Of a stretch of DNA of 64,000 nt, positions 8,182 to 17,022 are shown piece by piece. The notes below the pieces were generated by a model, which did not search any database, was not told the DNA's origin, and was given only the letters and a program-made list of their open reading frames with translations. The position numbers and the translations under genes are program-made. Source of the DNA: Massilia sp. Root133 (GTDB lineage Bacteria; Pseudomonadota; Gammaproteobacteria; Burkholderiales; Burkholderiaceae_D); assembly GCF_001426525.1 (NCBI RefSeq), contig NZ_LMEW01000012.1, forward strand, positions 208,332-272,331, in the 5' to 3' direction. Each line of letters starts with the position of its first letter. Position 1 is the first letter of the stretch.

Positions 8182-11058
8182 TCAGGATTCGCCGGGTTTC
8201 TTCCCGGTGTCATTCCGCGCCTGGGCCGCGGCGGCCTTGGCCTCCGGATTCAGCACCACCTGCACGTAGTTCTCCTTGTTCAGGTAGCGCTGCGCCGCCC
8301 GCTTGACGTCGTCCACGGTGAGGTTCTGGATGTCCTTGTCGAACGTGAGGATGGTGCCCGGATCGGTGCCTTCCGTCAGCGACGTTTGCAGGGCGGCCAG
8401 CCAGTACGCGTTTTCCTGCAGCGACTTGCGGTAGGTCTGCAGCCAGTTCGTCTTGACCTTGTCCAGGTCTTCCTGCGTCGGACCATCCTTGCGCATGTGA
8501 TCGATCTCCGCGAACGTTGCCTCCAGCACCTTGTCGACGTTGTCCGGGCCCGTCGGCAACTGGACGCCGATCGTATAGTGGCTGTACGGGATGCGCGTCA
8601 TCGAGGCTTCCATGCCGCCGCCATAGATCAGGCCCAGCTTTTCGCGCAGGATGTCGATGATGCGGATGTTCATCACTTCCGTCAGCGCGGACAGGCGCAG
8701 TTCTTCCAGTTCCGTCACCTCGCTCGGGCCCGTGAACGTCAGCGACACGTTGCTGCGGTCTTCCGAGCCGCTCTTGATTTCGCGCTTGACGACGCCCGTC
8801 ACGGGACGGATGCCGAGGTCGCGGAAGGCGGTCGGGATGTCCGGCGTGGGCAGGCTGCCGAGGTAGGTCGCGATCAGCGGCTTGATGGCGGCGACGTCGA
8901 AACTGCCCACGAAGATGAACGTCAGGTCCTTGGCGCTGGAAAAGCGCTGGCGGTAGATGGCGATCGCGCGGTCGAGGTCGATCTTGCCGATGTCCTCGGG
9001 ACGCAGGGCGCGCGGGGCACGCGGATTATTGTTGTAGAGCGTGGCCAGCACGGTGTCGCCGAACAGGGCGCCCGGCTGCGACAGGCGGTTGCGCGCCAGT
9101 TCCATCTGCTTGCCGATGAACGATTTGTACAGGTCTTCGTCGCGGCGCACGCCGGCGAACTTCAGCCACACCATCTGCAGCATCGTCTCGACGTCGGTGG
9201 CGCCCGCCGTGCCCGCGACGACGTCGGTGTTGTTGCCCAGGCCCGCGCTCACGGAGGCGGCCTTGCCGGCCAGAATCTTGCGCATGTCCAGCGGCGAGAA
9301 ATCCTTCAGGCCCATCGCGGCGACGATCGTGTCGGCGTAGCGGGCGTTGAACATGTCCTTGTCGTCGAACAGGCTCTGGCCGCCGAACCGCGCGGCGCTC
9401 ATCAGGACCTGGTCGTTGCGGAACGTCGTCGGCTTGAGGATCACCTTGACGCCGTTCGACAGCGTCAGCCGCGTGAGGCCGAGGCTCCCATCGCGGCTTT
9501 CCTCGACGATCTTGCCAGGCGCGGGCGGCTGGTCCATCAGGTGCGCGGCGACGGCCTTTTCGTCGTGCGCCTTCACGTCGCGCTTCTCCGCGTTCGTGAC
9601 GGCCGCCAGCAATTGCGCGCCGGTGGGAATCGGGGCGTCGCCTTCCGTCTTGGTCGACCCCGTGTAGATCACGAGCTTGCCGGAGTCGGCCGGGATGGTC
9701 CTGGCGGCGTAGGCATTGATCTCCGCGAGCGTGATCCCGGGTGCCAGTTCCTTGACGTAGCGGTACTCCGCATCGATGCCGGGAATCGATTCGCCTTCGA
9801 GGAAGTTACGCATCAGTTCGGCGGCGTGGACGGCGGAATCCGTCTTGTCGCGCTCGTTCCAGGCGCGCTCGTAGGTGCGCATCATCGTCTTCTTCATGCG
9901 CTCGAGTTCGCTCGCCGTGAAGCCGAAGCGGCGGGCCCGCTCGTTTTCCTGCACGAGCGCGTCGATGGCGACGGTGGCGCCGTTCATGCCCAGCGCGGCC
10001 ATCGCGTTGTACGAGCGGTAGCGCGGCGTCAGGCGCGACAGGGCGCTGCTCGCGCCGATGAACGGCGGGGAGGGCAGCGCCGACAATTCCTGCAAGCGCT
10101 GGTTCAGCATGCCCGCGAACAGCGCTTCGACCAGTTGCTCGCGGTAGCCGCGCAGGGTGGCGCGCTCATGGAACGGTTGCAGCGGGTAGCGGATCAGGAT
10201 CGACGCCGGGCCCGCTTCCTTGTCGGTGACGACGAGCGCCTCGTTGTCCGTGCGTGCCGGGATCTTCGCGTAGTCGCGCGGACGCGCGTGAGCGGGATTC
10301 TTCAGGCCGGCGAAATGACGGCGGATCAATTTCTCGGCCTGGGCGGGATCGATGTCGCCCACGGCGACGACCGCCATCAGGTCGGGGCGATACCAGTCCT
10401 TGTAGAAGCGGCGCAGCGTGTCCGGCTTGAACGTGCGGATGACGTCTTCCTGGCCGATCGGCAGGCGGTCGGCATAGCGCGAGCCGTTGTAGATCTTCGG
10501 CATCAAGACCTTCTGCATGCGGTCGCCGGCGCCCTTGCCGAGGCGGGCTTCCTCGAGGACGATGTCGCGTTCCTTGTCGATGTCGGCGTCCGTCAGCGTG
10601 AGGCCGTGGGCCCAGTCTTCCAGCACGAGGAAGGCCTTGTCGAGGTCGTCCTTGCGGTCAGACGGCACGGGCAGGATGTAGACGGTTTCGTCGAACGAGG
10701 TGTAGGCGTTCAGGTCGGCGCCGAACTTCACGCCGATCGACTGCAGGTACGAGACGAGCTCGTGCTTCTTGAAATGGCGCGAGCCGTTGAAGGCCATGTG
10801 CTCGGTGAAGTGGGCCAGGCCCTGCTGGTCCTCGTCCTCGAGGATGGAGCCGGCCTTGACGACGAGGCGCAGTTCCAGCTTGTGCTCGGGCATGCGGTTG
10901 CGCTGGATATAGTAGGTCAGGCCATTGTCGAGCTTGCCGACCTTGACCTGGGCCCCGACCGGCAGCGGATCGTCGAGCTTGAGGGATGCGCCCGGCGCCA
11001 CGCCCTGCACGAGCAGGGCGGCGACGAGAAAAGTGATGCGGGCGATACGGATGAGCAT
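8182..11058 (-). CDS. M16-family zinc metalloprotease, exported (PqqL-like)
   Basis: 958 aa with a signal peptide (RITFLVAALLVQGVAPGAS). The first M16 domain has the inverted zinc motif HFTEH at residues 83-87 and a distal acidic helix with EEARLGKG; the later domains are the inactive-type M16 repeats. Length and architecture match periplasmic pitrilysin/PqqL-type peptidases, which degrade small peptides. It converges head-on with the S9 peptidase, suggesting a pair of periplasmic peptidases. Confidence 0.92.
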   Translation of the reverse strand: MLIRIARITFLVAALLVQGVAPGASLKLDDPLPVGAQVKVGKLDNGLTYYIQRNRMPEHKLELRLVVKAGSILEDEDQQGLAHFTEHMAFNGSRHFKKHELVSYLQSIGVKFGADLNAYTSFDETVYILPVPSDRKDDLDKAFLVLEDWAHGLTLTDADIDKERDIVLEEARLGKGAGDRMQKVLMPKIYNGSRYADRLPIGQEDVIRTFKPDTLRRFYKDWYRPDLMAVVAVGDIDPAQAEKLIRRHFAGLKNPAHARPRDYAKIPARTDNEALVVTDKEAGPASILIRYPLQPFHERATLRGYREQLVEALFAGMLNQRLQELSALPSPPFIGASSALSRLTPRYRSYNAMAALGMNGATVAIDALVQENERARRFGFTASELERMKKTMMRTYERAWNERDKTDSAVHAAELMRNFLEGESIPGIDAEYRYVKELAPGITLAEINAYAARTIPADSGKLVIYTGSTKTEGDAPIPTGAQLLAAVTNAEKRDVKAHDEKAVAAHLMDQPPAPGKIVEESRDGSLGLTRLTLSNGVKVILKPTTFRNDQVLMSAARFGGQSLFDDKDMFNARYADTIVAAMGLKDFSPLDMRKILAGKAASVSAGLGNNTDVVAGTAGATDVETMLQMVWLKFAGVRRDEDLYKSFIGKQMELARNRLSQPGALFGDTVLATLYNNNPRAPRALRPEDIGKIDLDRAIAIYRQRFSSAKDLTFIFVGSFDVAAIKPLIATYLGSLPTPDIPTAFRDLGIRPVTGVVKREIKSGSEDRSNVSLTFTGPSEVTELEELRLSALTEVMNIRIIDILREKLGLIYGGGMEASMTRIPYSHYTIGVQLPTGPDNVDKVLEATFAEIDHMRKDGPTQEDLDKVKTNWLQTYRKSLQENAYWLAALQTSLTEGTDPGTILTFDKDIQNLTVDDVKRAAQRYLNKENYVQVVLNPEAKAAAAQARNDTGKKPGES

Positions 11059-11307
11059 GCGACGACGTCCTCGGCACGGAAAAAAATCATTCTACCTTGC
11101 CCGACTTAGGCCACACTTGTAAATGAGCATGATGTAATGCAGGCCGAACAAAGCGGGTCGTTGTCATTATGCAACGAAACAATGCCGCGACAGTGGTAGC
11201 GGGACTCTAGAGTGCGCGGCCCCCGACGGGGATACGGCCGAGGACTGGCAAATCCTTTAAAATAGCGGATTTCCGCACCAGCCGGTCCGTACTCTCGAGG
11301 AATCCAC

Positions 11308-12423
11308 ATGCCCATCTCCACCACCCAGGAAATCGTTGACGAACTGCGCGCCGGGCGCATGGTCATTTTGGTCGACGAGGAAGACCGCGAGAACGAGGGC
11401 GACCTGGTGCTCGCCGCCGAGCACGTCACGCCGGAGGCGATCAATTTCATGATCCGCCATGCGCGCGGCCTCGTCTGCCTGACCCTGTCCGAGGAGATTT
11501 GCGACCGCCTCGAACTGCCGATGATGACGACCCGCAACGGCACGTCGTTCGGCACCAACTTCACCGTCTCGATCGAGGCGGCGGAAGGTGTCACGACGGG
11601 CATCTCCGCGGCGGACCGCGCCCGCACCATCCAGGTGGCGGTGGCGAAGGATGCGAAGCCGGAAGACCTCGTCCAGCCGGGCCACATCTTCCCGCTGCGT
11701 GCCGTCAAGGGCGGCGTGCTGATGCGCGCCGGCCATACGGAGGCGGGCTGCGACCTCACGGAAATGGCGGGCCTGACCCCGGCGTCCGTCATCTGCGAGA
11801 TCATCAAGGAAGACGGCACGATGGCACGCCTGCCGGACCTGCTGGAATTCGCGCAGGAGCACAACCTCAAGATCGGCACCATCGCCGACCTGATCCATTA
11901 CCGCAGCCAGAACGAGACGCTCGTCGAGCGCGTGGCGGAGCGTTCGCTGGCCACCGTGCACGGCGAGTTCAAGCTGGTGGCCTTCCGCGACAAGCCGAGC
12001 GGCTCGGCGCACCTGGCGCTCGTCCACGGCGACCCGCAGGAAGACCGCGAGACGCTCGTGCGCGTGCACCAGCCGGTGTCGATCCTCGACCTGCTGGACA
12101 GCGCCTCGACGTCGCACTCGTGGAATCTCGCCGCCGCGATGCAGGCCGTGAAGCAGGCGGCGGCGGGCGTCATCGTCCTGCTCGACTGCGCCGAAACGGC
12201 CGACGAATTGTTCGCCCAGTTCCAGGACAAGCCGACGCGCCCGGTCGGCCGCGCGGCCAACCTGGACCTGCGCACCTACGGTATCGGCGCGCAGATCCTG
12301 CGCCAGCTCGGCGTGCGCAAGATGAAGCTGCTGGCCAACCCGCGCAAGATGCCGTCGATGGCCGGTTTCGACCTCGAAGTCACCGGCTACCTGGCCAAGC
12401 CCGGATGCGACGTCTCGGCATAA
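11308..12423 (+). CDS. ribB: DHBP synthase fused to a GTP-cyclohydrolase-II-like domain (RibBX type)
   Basis: 371 aa. Residues 1-200 form an intact 3,4-dihydroxy-2-butanone-4-phosphate synthase with DEEDRENEGDLV, GxxFGTNF and HTEAGCDLTEMAGL. Residues about 210-371 resemble GTP cyclohydrolase II, but the zinc ligands (normally a CxxGD...RCDC block) are replaced by HQPVSILDLLDSAST. Cyclohydrolase activity is therefore unlikely; this matches the RibBX variant known in Proteobacteria. It makes the four-carbon riboflavin precursor. ribH and nusB follow in the same direction. Confidence 0.93.
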   Translation: MPISTTQEIVDELRAGRMVILVDEEDRENEGDLVLAAEHVTPEAINFMIRHARGLVCLTLSEEICDRLELPMMTTRNGTSFGTNFTVSIEAAEGVTTGISAADRARTIQVAVAKDAKPEDLVQPGHIFPLRAVKGGVLMRAGHTEAGCDLTEMAGLTPASVICEIIKEDGTMARLPDLLEFAQEHNLKIGTIADLIHYRSQNETLVERVAERSLATVHGEFKLVAFRDKPSGSAHLALVHGDPQEDRETLVRVHQPVSILDLLDSASTSHSWNLAAAMQAVKQAAAGVIVLLDCAETADELFAQFQDKPTRPVGRAANLDLRTYGIGAQILRQLGVRKMKLLANPRKMPSMAGFDLEVTGYLAKPGCDVSA

Positions 12424-12471
12424 CGCGGTACCATTGAACTATTAATCAACGAAAGAACAAGAGGCATAGCC

Positions 12472-12951
12472 ATGACGGTAGGAACTTTTGAAAGCAATCT
12501 GGCAGGTGAAGGCCTGCGCATCGGTATCGTGCAGGCACGTTTCAATGCCGATGTCGGCCATGGCCTGCTGTCGGCCTGCCTGGCAGAACTGAAGCACCTG
12601 GGCGTGGCCGACGAGGACATCCTGCACGTGACCGTGCCGGGCGCGCTGGAAATCCCGCTGGCCCTGCAAAAGATGGCCGAGACGCAGCAATTCGACTCGC
12701 TGATCGCGCTGGGCGCCGTCATCCGCGGTGAAACCTACCATTTCGAGCTCGTGTCGAACGAGTCGGGCGCCGGCATCACCCGCATCGGCCTGGATTACGG
12801 CATGCCGATCGCCAACGCCGTGCTGACGACGGAAAACGACGAGCAGGCGGAAGCCCGCATGGCCGAGAAGGGCACCGATGCGGCACGCGTTGCGGTCGAG
12901 ATGGCCAATCTGCTGCTGGGCCTCGAAGAACTGCAGGCCGAAGAAGAGTAA
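12472..12951 (+). CDS. ribH: 6,7-dimethyl-8-ribityllumazine synthase
   Basis: 159 aa, normal length. Landmarks are [11 protein letters not shown] at the N-terminus, [14 protein letters not shown], and [16 protein letters not shown] with the catalytic His. It condenses the pyrimidinedione with dihydroxybutanone phosphate and usually forms a pentamer or 60-mer in the cytosol. The gene lies 48 bp after ribB and 13 bp before nusB, forming a ribB-ribH-nusB operon. Confidence 0.97.
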   Translation: MTVGTFESNLAGEGLRIGIVQARFNADVGHGLLSACLAELKHLGVADEDILHVTVPGALEIPLALQKMAETQQFDSLIALGAVIRGETYHFELVSNESGAGITRIGLDYGMPIANAVLTTENDEQAEARMAEKGTDAARVAVEMANLLLGLEELQAEEE

Positions 12952-12964
12952 ATCGAGTACAACC

Positions 12965-13435
12965 ATGACTGACAAGACATCGCACGCCAATCCCAACAAG
13001 AACCGCACGCCGCGCCACCGCGCGCGCGAGTTCGCACTGCAGGGGCTGTATCAATGGCTGCTGAACAATGAACCGGCCTCCACGGTCGTCACCAACATCC
13101 GCACCGCGCACGGCTTCGACAAGGCCGACGGCGAATACTTCACGGAGCTGCTGAACGGCGCGATCGCCCAGTCGGTCGAGCTGCGCGAAGTGATCGCGCC
13201 GACCGTCGACCGCCCGATCGCGGAAGTGTCGCCGATCGAGCACGCCGTACTGCTGCTCGGCGCGTACGAGCTGAAGAACCAGATCGAGATCCCGTACCGC
13301 GTCGTGATCAACGAAGCCGTGGAACTGGCCAAGTCGTTCGGCGGTATCGACGGCCACAAGTACGTGAACGGCGTGCTCGACCGCCTGGCCGGCAAGCTGC
13401 GTCCGGACGAGGTGAACGCGGACGCACGACGCTGA
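12965..13435 (+). CDS. nusB: Transcription antitermination factor NusB
   Basis: 156 aa from ATG 12965; the frame extends upstream within ribH but this start lies 13 bp after the ribH stop. The helical core includes RHRAREFALQGLYQWL and the C-terminal VVINEAVELAKSFGGIDGHKYVNGVLDRLA signature. NusB binds boxA RNA with NusE (S10) for rRNA antitermination. The ribH-nusB linkage is conserved across many Proteobacteria. A strong intrinsic terminator follows. Confidence 0.96.
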   Translation: MTDKTSHANPNKNRTPRHRAREFALQGLYQWLLNNEPASTVVTNIRTAHGFDKADGEYFTELLNGAIAQSVELREVIAPTVDRPIAEVSPIEHAVLLLGAYELKNQIEIPYRVVINEAVELAKSFGGIDGHKYVNGVLDRLAGKLRPDEVNADARR

Positions 13436-13466
13436 TTCGTTGCCCCCGCTACATATATATAGTGAG

Positions 13467-13500
13467 AAAGCCGCCCTGGGAAACCAGGGCGGCTTTTTTT
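13467..13500 (+). terminator. Rho-independent terminator of ribB-ribH-nusB
   Basis: A 10-bp GC-rich stem (13470-13479 / 13484-13493) is flanked by AAA on the left and seven T on the right (13494-13500), a textbook terminator 32 bp after the nusB stop. Confidence 0.95.
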
Positions 13501-13521
13501 ATGTGGCTGCGCCGGAACGTC

Positions 13522-13540
13522 GTTCCGCGCAGGCGGGAAC
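13522..13540. repeat. REP-like dispersed hairpin, copy 1
   Basis: The GTTCCGCGCAGGCGGGAAC element has a GCGCAGGCGGGAA core, found again at 54057-54076. Such palindromic elements in intergenic DNA of Burkholderiales resemble REP sequences. A second, unrelated hairpin (GCCCCTGC-cgcc-GCAGGGGC) lies at 13600-13619. Confidence 0.5.
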
Positions 13541-13642
13541 CCAAGGCGAAGTGACCGGCAGTCGAATCGGTTGCTCACTCGGCAGATCGAACAAACTGGG
13601 CCCCTGCCGCCGCAGGGGCGACGGTCAGGGAGCGGTACAGGT

Positions 13643-13684
13643 AAAAAATGAAAGCCACCGCAGCTTGCGCCGACGGTGGCTTTC
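13643..13684 (-). terminator. Rho-independent terminator of the lytic transglycosylase gene
   Basis: On the reverse strand an 11-bp stem (13674-13684 / 13650-13660) is followed by a T-run (AAAAAA at 13643-13648 on the plus strand). It lies 30 bp beyond the stop of the reverse-strand gene. Confidence 0.9.
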
Positions 13685-13713
13685 GACCAGGAAAGGAGTG
13701 TAAGGGTGAGGAC

Positions 13714-14634
13714 TCAGAGTCCGGCGACGGTCTCGCCGGTCTGGGTGCTGCCGTGGGCCGTATCGGCCGCCGCGGTGTCCGGCTTGGCCGGCGCGCTGGC
13801 CGCTTTCTGGGCCAGGGTCGTGCTCGGGGCCGCGGCCGGTGCCGGCGGGAAGTAGATCGGGACGTTCTTGCCGCTCGCGACCTGTTTCAGGCGCTTGTAT
13901 TCGGTCAGGACCTTGGAACCGTAGCCGGAGTCGTCGTCGGCCGCCGCGGCGCCGACGTAGCTCTTGAGGGCGCCTTCGACGGAGCCCGTGCGCTTCACGT
14001 AATCCTTCAGGATCAGGGCGCCGACACGGATGTTGGCAACCGGATTCAGGGCAGCCTGCGAGCCGCCGACTTCCTCGAACTTGTCGCTGTGGACCTTGGA
14101 CATCACCTGCATCAGGCCCTGCGCGCCCATCGGGCTTTCCGCGAACGGATTCAGGCCCGATTCGATGGCCATCACGGCCAGGATCAGCAGGGGATCCAGC
14201 TTGATCTCGTGCGCCGTGCTGTACGCGGTCGTGACGAGCATGTTGGCGGCGTCGCCGGCCACGCGGTAGCGGCGCGACAGCCAGTCCGTCACATACTTCT
14301 GCTGACGGGTGGGGCGGTTCGCCGCCTTGTCGTCGTTCGCGATCTCGACGGCGTCCGCGCGCGCTGCGACGAGCTGGACCGCAGGATTGGCGGTGGCAAC
14401 CTGCGCCGGCATGGCGTGTTGCGGGCTCAGGAAATCCGACACCCGTTTTGCAAAATCGGGGCGGCTGTACAGCAGGGCAATCATTGCTACTGCGGAAAGA
14501 CCGAAAACGGTCAAGGTATGTTGTGCGGTGGTCAAAACACCGCGTGCCGCTTTGATCACGGAAGACCACGTGACTGGCTGGCTGGCCATCTGTTGGACGA
14601 GCCTTGCGCTCGTGCCGATGAAGCGATGGATCAT
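13714..14634 (-). CDS. Lytic transglycosylase, SLT-domain protein
   Basis: 306 aa. A hydrophobic stretch at about 40-58 (LTVFGLSAVAMIALLYS) suggests a membrane anchor or uncleaved signal. The SLT goose-lysozyme-like domain (about 130-250) has the catalytic Glu in AVMAIESGLNPFAES followed by GAQGLMQVM and the NIRVGALILKDY helix. It should cleave peptidoglycan to 1,6-anhydro products in the periplasm. The C-terminal 50 residues are Ala/Pro-rich and probably disordered. The start is supported by AGGAGA 5 nt upstream. Confidence 0.9.
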   Translation of the reverse strand: MIHRFIGTSARLVQQMASQPVTWSSVIKAARGVLTTAQHTLTVFGLSAVAMIALLYSRPDFAKRVSDFLSPQHAMPAQVATANPAVQLVAARADAVEIANDDKAANRPTRQQKYVTDWLSRRYRVAGDAANMLVTTAYSTAHEIKLDPLLILAVMAIESGLNPFAESPMGAQGLMQVMSKVHSDKFEEVGGSQAALNPVANIRVGALILKDYVKRTGSVEGALKSYVGAAAADDDSGYGSKVLTEYKRLKQVASGKNVPIYFPPAPAAAPSTTLAQKAASAPAKPDTAAADTAHGSTQTGETVAGL

Positions 14635-15104
14635 CGTCTCTCCTTTGTCGCGGAAAAAGCCATCCCGTCACCGCGCTGGAAGCGCAGCGTTCGAACGAAC
14701 TCATGCCGTGCATCAGAAAACCGTCCGTCGCCGCCTGTAGCGGTCGAGGAACGCCGTCATTGCTTGCTTCAGCTGGGCCGCGCTGCAGTGGAGGCGCCCA
14801 GTAGCTAACAACTGTCTCGGGGTTGGTTGGGCAGACGCCCAGTGAAAACACTCCTAAAATGTCGCTGGGGCCCCGACCCCGTGAAAGAATGAGACCGGCT
14901 AGAATCACGTCTTGGACGGGCCTGCCTCACTTGATACGGCGGATTGTAGAAGCTCGTTTATATCAAGTCAATACTAGCACTCACGCGTTCTATTACTTTT
15001 AGATCTAAAGAACGTACAGGCGCTCATCAATTCTTTGGCAAATCAACCACTTGCCAACGATTGTTAGCACACCTCAAAAGATGTAAAAAAGAATTAAAAA
15101 TTCA
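14635..15104. other. 470-bp divergent intergenic region, AT-rich toward ubiD
   Basis: Between the divergent transglycosylase and ubiD starts. No gene with credible coding character is seen. The last about 180 bp (from about 14930) are strikingly AT-rich compared with the surrounding DNA, which suits a promoter region for ubiD, but no clean -35/-10 pair could be assigned. The ubiD ATG lacks a strong Shine-Dalgarno (only AAAAAAGAATTAAAA upstream). Confidence 0.5.
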
Positions 15105-16604
15105 ATGAACTATTCTGATCTGCGGGATTTTATTGCTAAGTTGCAAGAAAACGGCGACTTCAAGCGCGTATCCGCGCCTATTTCACCGAATCTTGAAATG
15201 ACGGAGGTGTGCGACCGGACGTTGCGTGCCGGCGGGCCGGCGCTGCTGTTCGAGAACCCGGTCGATGCCGCCGGCAAGCGCTATCCGATCCCCGTGCTGG
15301 CCAACCTGTTCGGCACGCCGCAGCGGGTAGCGCTGGGCATGGGCGCGGACGACGTCGGCGAGCTGCGCAAGATTGGCCACGTGCTGGCGCGCCTGAAGGA
15401 GCCCGAGCCGCCCAAGGGTTTTCGGGACATCATGGACCTGGGTTCGCTCGTCAAGGCCGTGTGGGACATGGCGCCGAAGGAAGTGAAGGGCGCGCCGTGC
15501 CAGGAAATCGTCTGGGAAGGCGCCGACGTCGACCTGTCCCGCCTGCCGATCCAGCATTGCTGGCCGGGCGACGTCGCGCCCCTGATTACCTGGGGCCTCG
15601 TGATCACGAAAGGGCCGAACAAGAAGCGCCAGAACCTGGGCATCTACCGCCAGCAGGTGCTGGGGCCGAACAAGGTCATCATGCGCTGGCTCGCGCACCG
15701 CGGCGGCGCGCTCGACTTCCGCGAACACTGCATCGCCAATCCGGGCAAGCCGTATCCTGTGGCGGTGGCGCTGGGCGCCGACCCGGCCACGATCCTGGGC
15801 GCGGTGACGCCCGTGCCGGACACGCTGTCCGAATACCAGTTCGCCGGCCTGCTGCGCGGCCAGCGCACCGTCCTGACGAAGGCGATCGGCAGCGAGCTGC
15901 GCGTGCCGGCGTCGGCCGAGATCGTGCTGGAAGGTCATATCTATCCGGACGAGAACCACCCGTCCGGTTTCGAGCACGCCCTGGAAGGACCGTATGGCGA
16001 CCACACCGGCTATTACAACGAGCAGGACTGGTTCCCGGTGTTCACCATCGACCGCATCACGATGCGCCGCGACCCGATCTATCACTCGACCTACACGGGC
16101 AAACCGCCCGACGAGCCGGCCGTGCTGGGCGTCGCGCTGAACGAAGTGTTCGTTCCGCTGCTGCAAAAACAGTTCACCGAGATCACGGATTTTTACCTGC
16201 CGCCGGAAGGCTGCAGCTACCGCATGGCCGTCGTGCAGATGAAGAAGCAGTACGCCGGCCACGCCAAGCGCGTGATGTTCGGCGTGTGGAGCTTCCTGCG
16301 CCAGTTCATGTATACGAAGTTCATCGTCGTCGTGGACGAAGACGTCGACGTGCGCGACTGGAAGGAAGTGATCTGGGCCATCACGACCCGCGTGGACCCG
16401 ACCCGCGACACCGTCATGGTCGACAATACGCCGATCGACTACCTCGACTTCGCGTCGCCGATCAGCGGCCTGGGCAGCAAGATGGGTATTGATGCCACTA
16501 ATAAATGGCCGGGCGAAACGAACCGGGAGTGGGGCACACCCATCGTCATGACGCCGGAAGTCAAGGCGCGCGTGGATGGGATCTGGCAGCAGCTGGGGCT
16601 GTGA
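15105..16604 (+). CDS. ubiD: 4-hydroxy-3-polyprenylbenzoate decarboxylase UbiD
   Basis: 499 aa, normal UbiD length. Family segments include [38 protein letters not shown] (prenyl-FMN/metal region), [12 protein letters not shown] and the E-x-D-type site near [13 protein letters not shown]. It decarboxylates the ubiquinone precursor using prenylated FMN made by UbiX. The first 15 codons are unusually AT-rich for this genome, probably easing translation start since the RBS is weak. Confidence 0.96.
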   Translation: MNYSDLRDFIAKLQENGDFKRVSAPISPNLEMTEVCDRTLRAGGPALLFENPVDAAGKRYPIPVLANLFGTPQRVALGMGADDVGELRKIGHVLARLKEPEPPKGFRDIMDLGSLVKAVWDMAPKEVKGAPCQEIVWEGADVDLSRLPIQHCWPGDVAPLITWGLVITKGPNKKRQNLGIYRQQVLGPNKVIMRWLAHRGGALDFREHCIANPGKPYPVAVALGADPATILGAVTPVPDTLSEYQFAGLLRGQRTVLTKAIGSELRVPASAEIVLEGHIYPDENHPSGFEHALEGPYGDHTGYYNEQDWFPVFTIDRITMRRDPIYHSTYTGKPPDEPAVLGVALNEVFVPLLQKQFTEITDFYLPPEGCSYRMAVVQMKKQYAGHAKRVMFGVWSFLRQFMYTKFIVVVDEDVDVRDWKEVIWAITTRVDPTRDTVMVDNTPIDYLDFASPISGLGSKMGIDATNKWPGETNREWGTPIVMTPEVKARVDGIWQQLGL

Positions 16605-16661
16605 CGTCCGCTTGATGCGGGGCACTCTATATAGGTATGCGCGGCGCATCCCGGCGGTGGT

Positions 16662-16690
16662 TTGCCGGTATGCCCGTAACCGGTTATAAT
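16662..16690 (+). promoter_or_regulatory. Sigma-70-type promoter of the 4.5S RNA gene
   Basis: TTGCCG at 16662-16667 and a perfect TATAAT at 16685-16690 are separated by exactly 17 bp. The predicted start falls at about 16697, at the 5' end of the folded 4.5S RNA. Confidence 0.88.
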
Positions 16691-16697
16691 GCGAGCT

Positions 16698-16793
16698 GGC
16701 GGGCCCCTGCGCATTGTGGCATGGTTTACCTGGTCAGGTCGGGAACGAAGCAGCCAAAGCCGTTCACCGCAAGTGCCGCAGATCAGGCTCGCC
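16698..16793 (+). ncRNA. ffs: Signal recognition particle 4.5S RNA (small type)
   Basis: About 96 nt. It contains the conserved apical loop region with GGTCAGGTCGGGAACGAAGC and AGCAGCCAAAG, the Ffh-binding domain. The ends pair fully: GGCGGGCC (16698-16705) with GGCTCGCC (16786-16793), continued by CTGCG/CGCAG. It partners with Ffh in co-translational membrane targeting. Location upstream of dnaX is common in betaproteobacteria. No U-tract terminator is evident after it. Confidence 0.95.
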
Positions 16794-16804
16794 TACTACC
16801 TTCC

Positions 16805-16951
16805 TTATTCATCGATCTCCGCTTCCAGCGGGCGCATCGATACCTCCACCAGCGGGTTTTCCTTCAGCATGTCCTCGTCGAGCTTGAGCCTGGCATGGCG
16901 CTTGTCGCCGCCGGCATCGAGCGGCGAGAGTGCCTTGTTGAAAGAAAAATA
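16805..16951 (-). pseudogene. Possible C-terminal gene remnant between ffs and dnaX
   Basis: On the reverse strand a 48-codon open stretch ends in TAA (16807-16805) and reads like real protein: ALSPLDAGGDKRHARL, then LKLDEDMLKENPLVEVSMRP, then LEAEIDE. It has no plausible start codon; an in-frame TGA lies just upstream and the adjoining DNA is A-rich. I do not recognise the family. The charged, low-repeat composition argues for a decayed gene end rather than random sequence. Confidence 0.35.
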
Positions 16952-17022
16952 TCAGTGCTGGGGAATTCCCGATGAGCGTCTAATGTTGCCGCGCCTCGCC
17001 CGGTCTACGGTAAAATCGCGGT

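Noticed and set aside
8386..11109. 907-aa forward open frame over the M16 protease
   Set aside because: Composition (runs of Arg, His, Val, Asp) is typical of antisense shadow; the reverse strand encodes the HFTEH protease.
11059..11307. FMN riboswitch upstream of ribB
   Set aside because: The conserved blocks expected of the FMN aptamer (for example AGGGGCGGGG/CCCGCGA-type segments) were not found; only a TAAAAT-like -10 at 11258-11263 without a matching -35.
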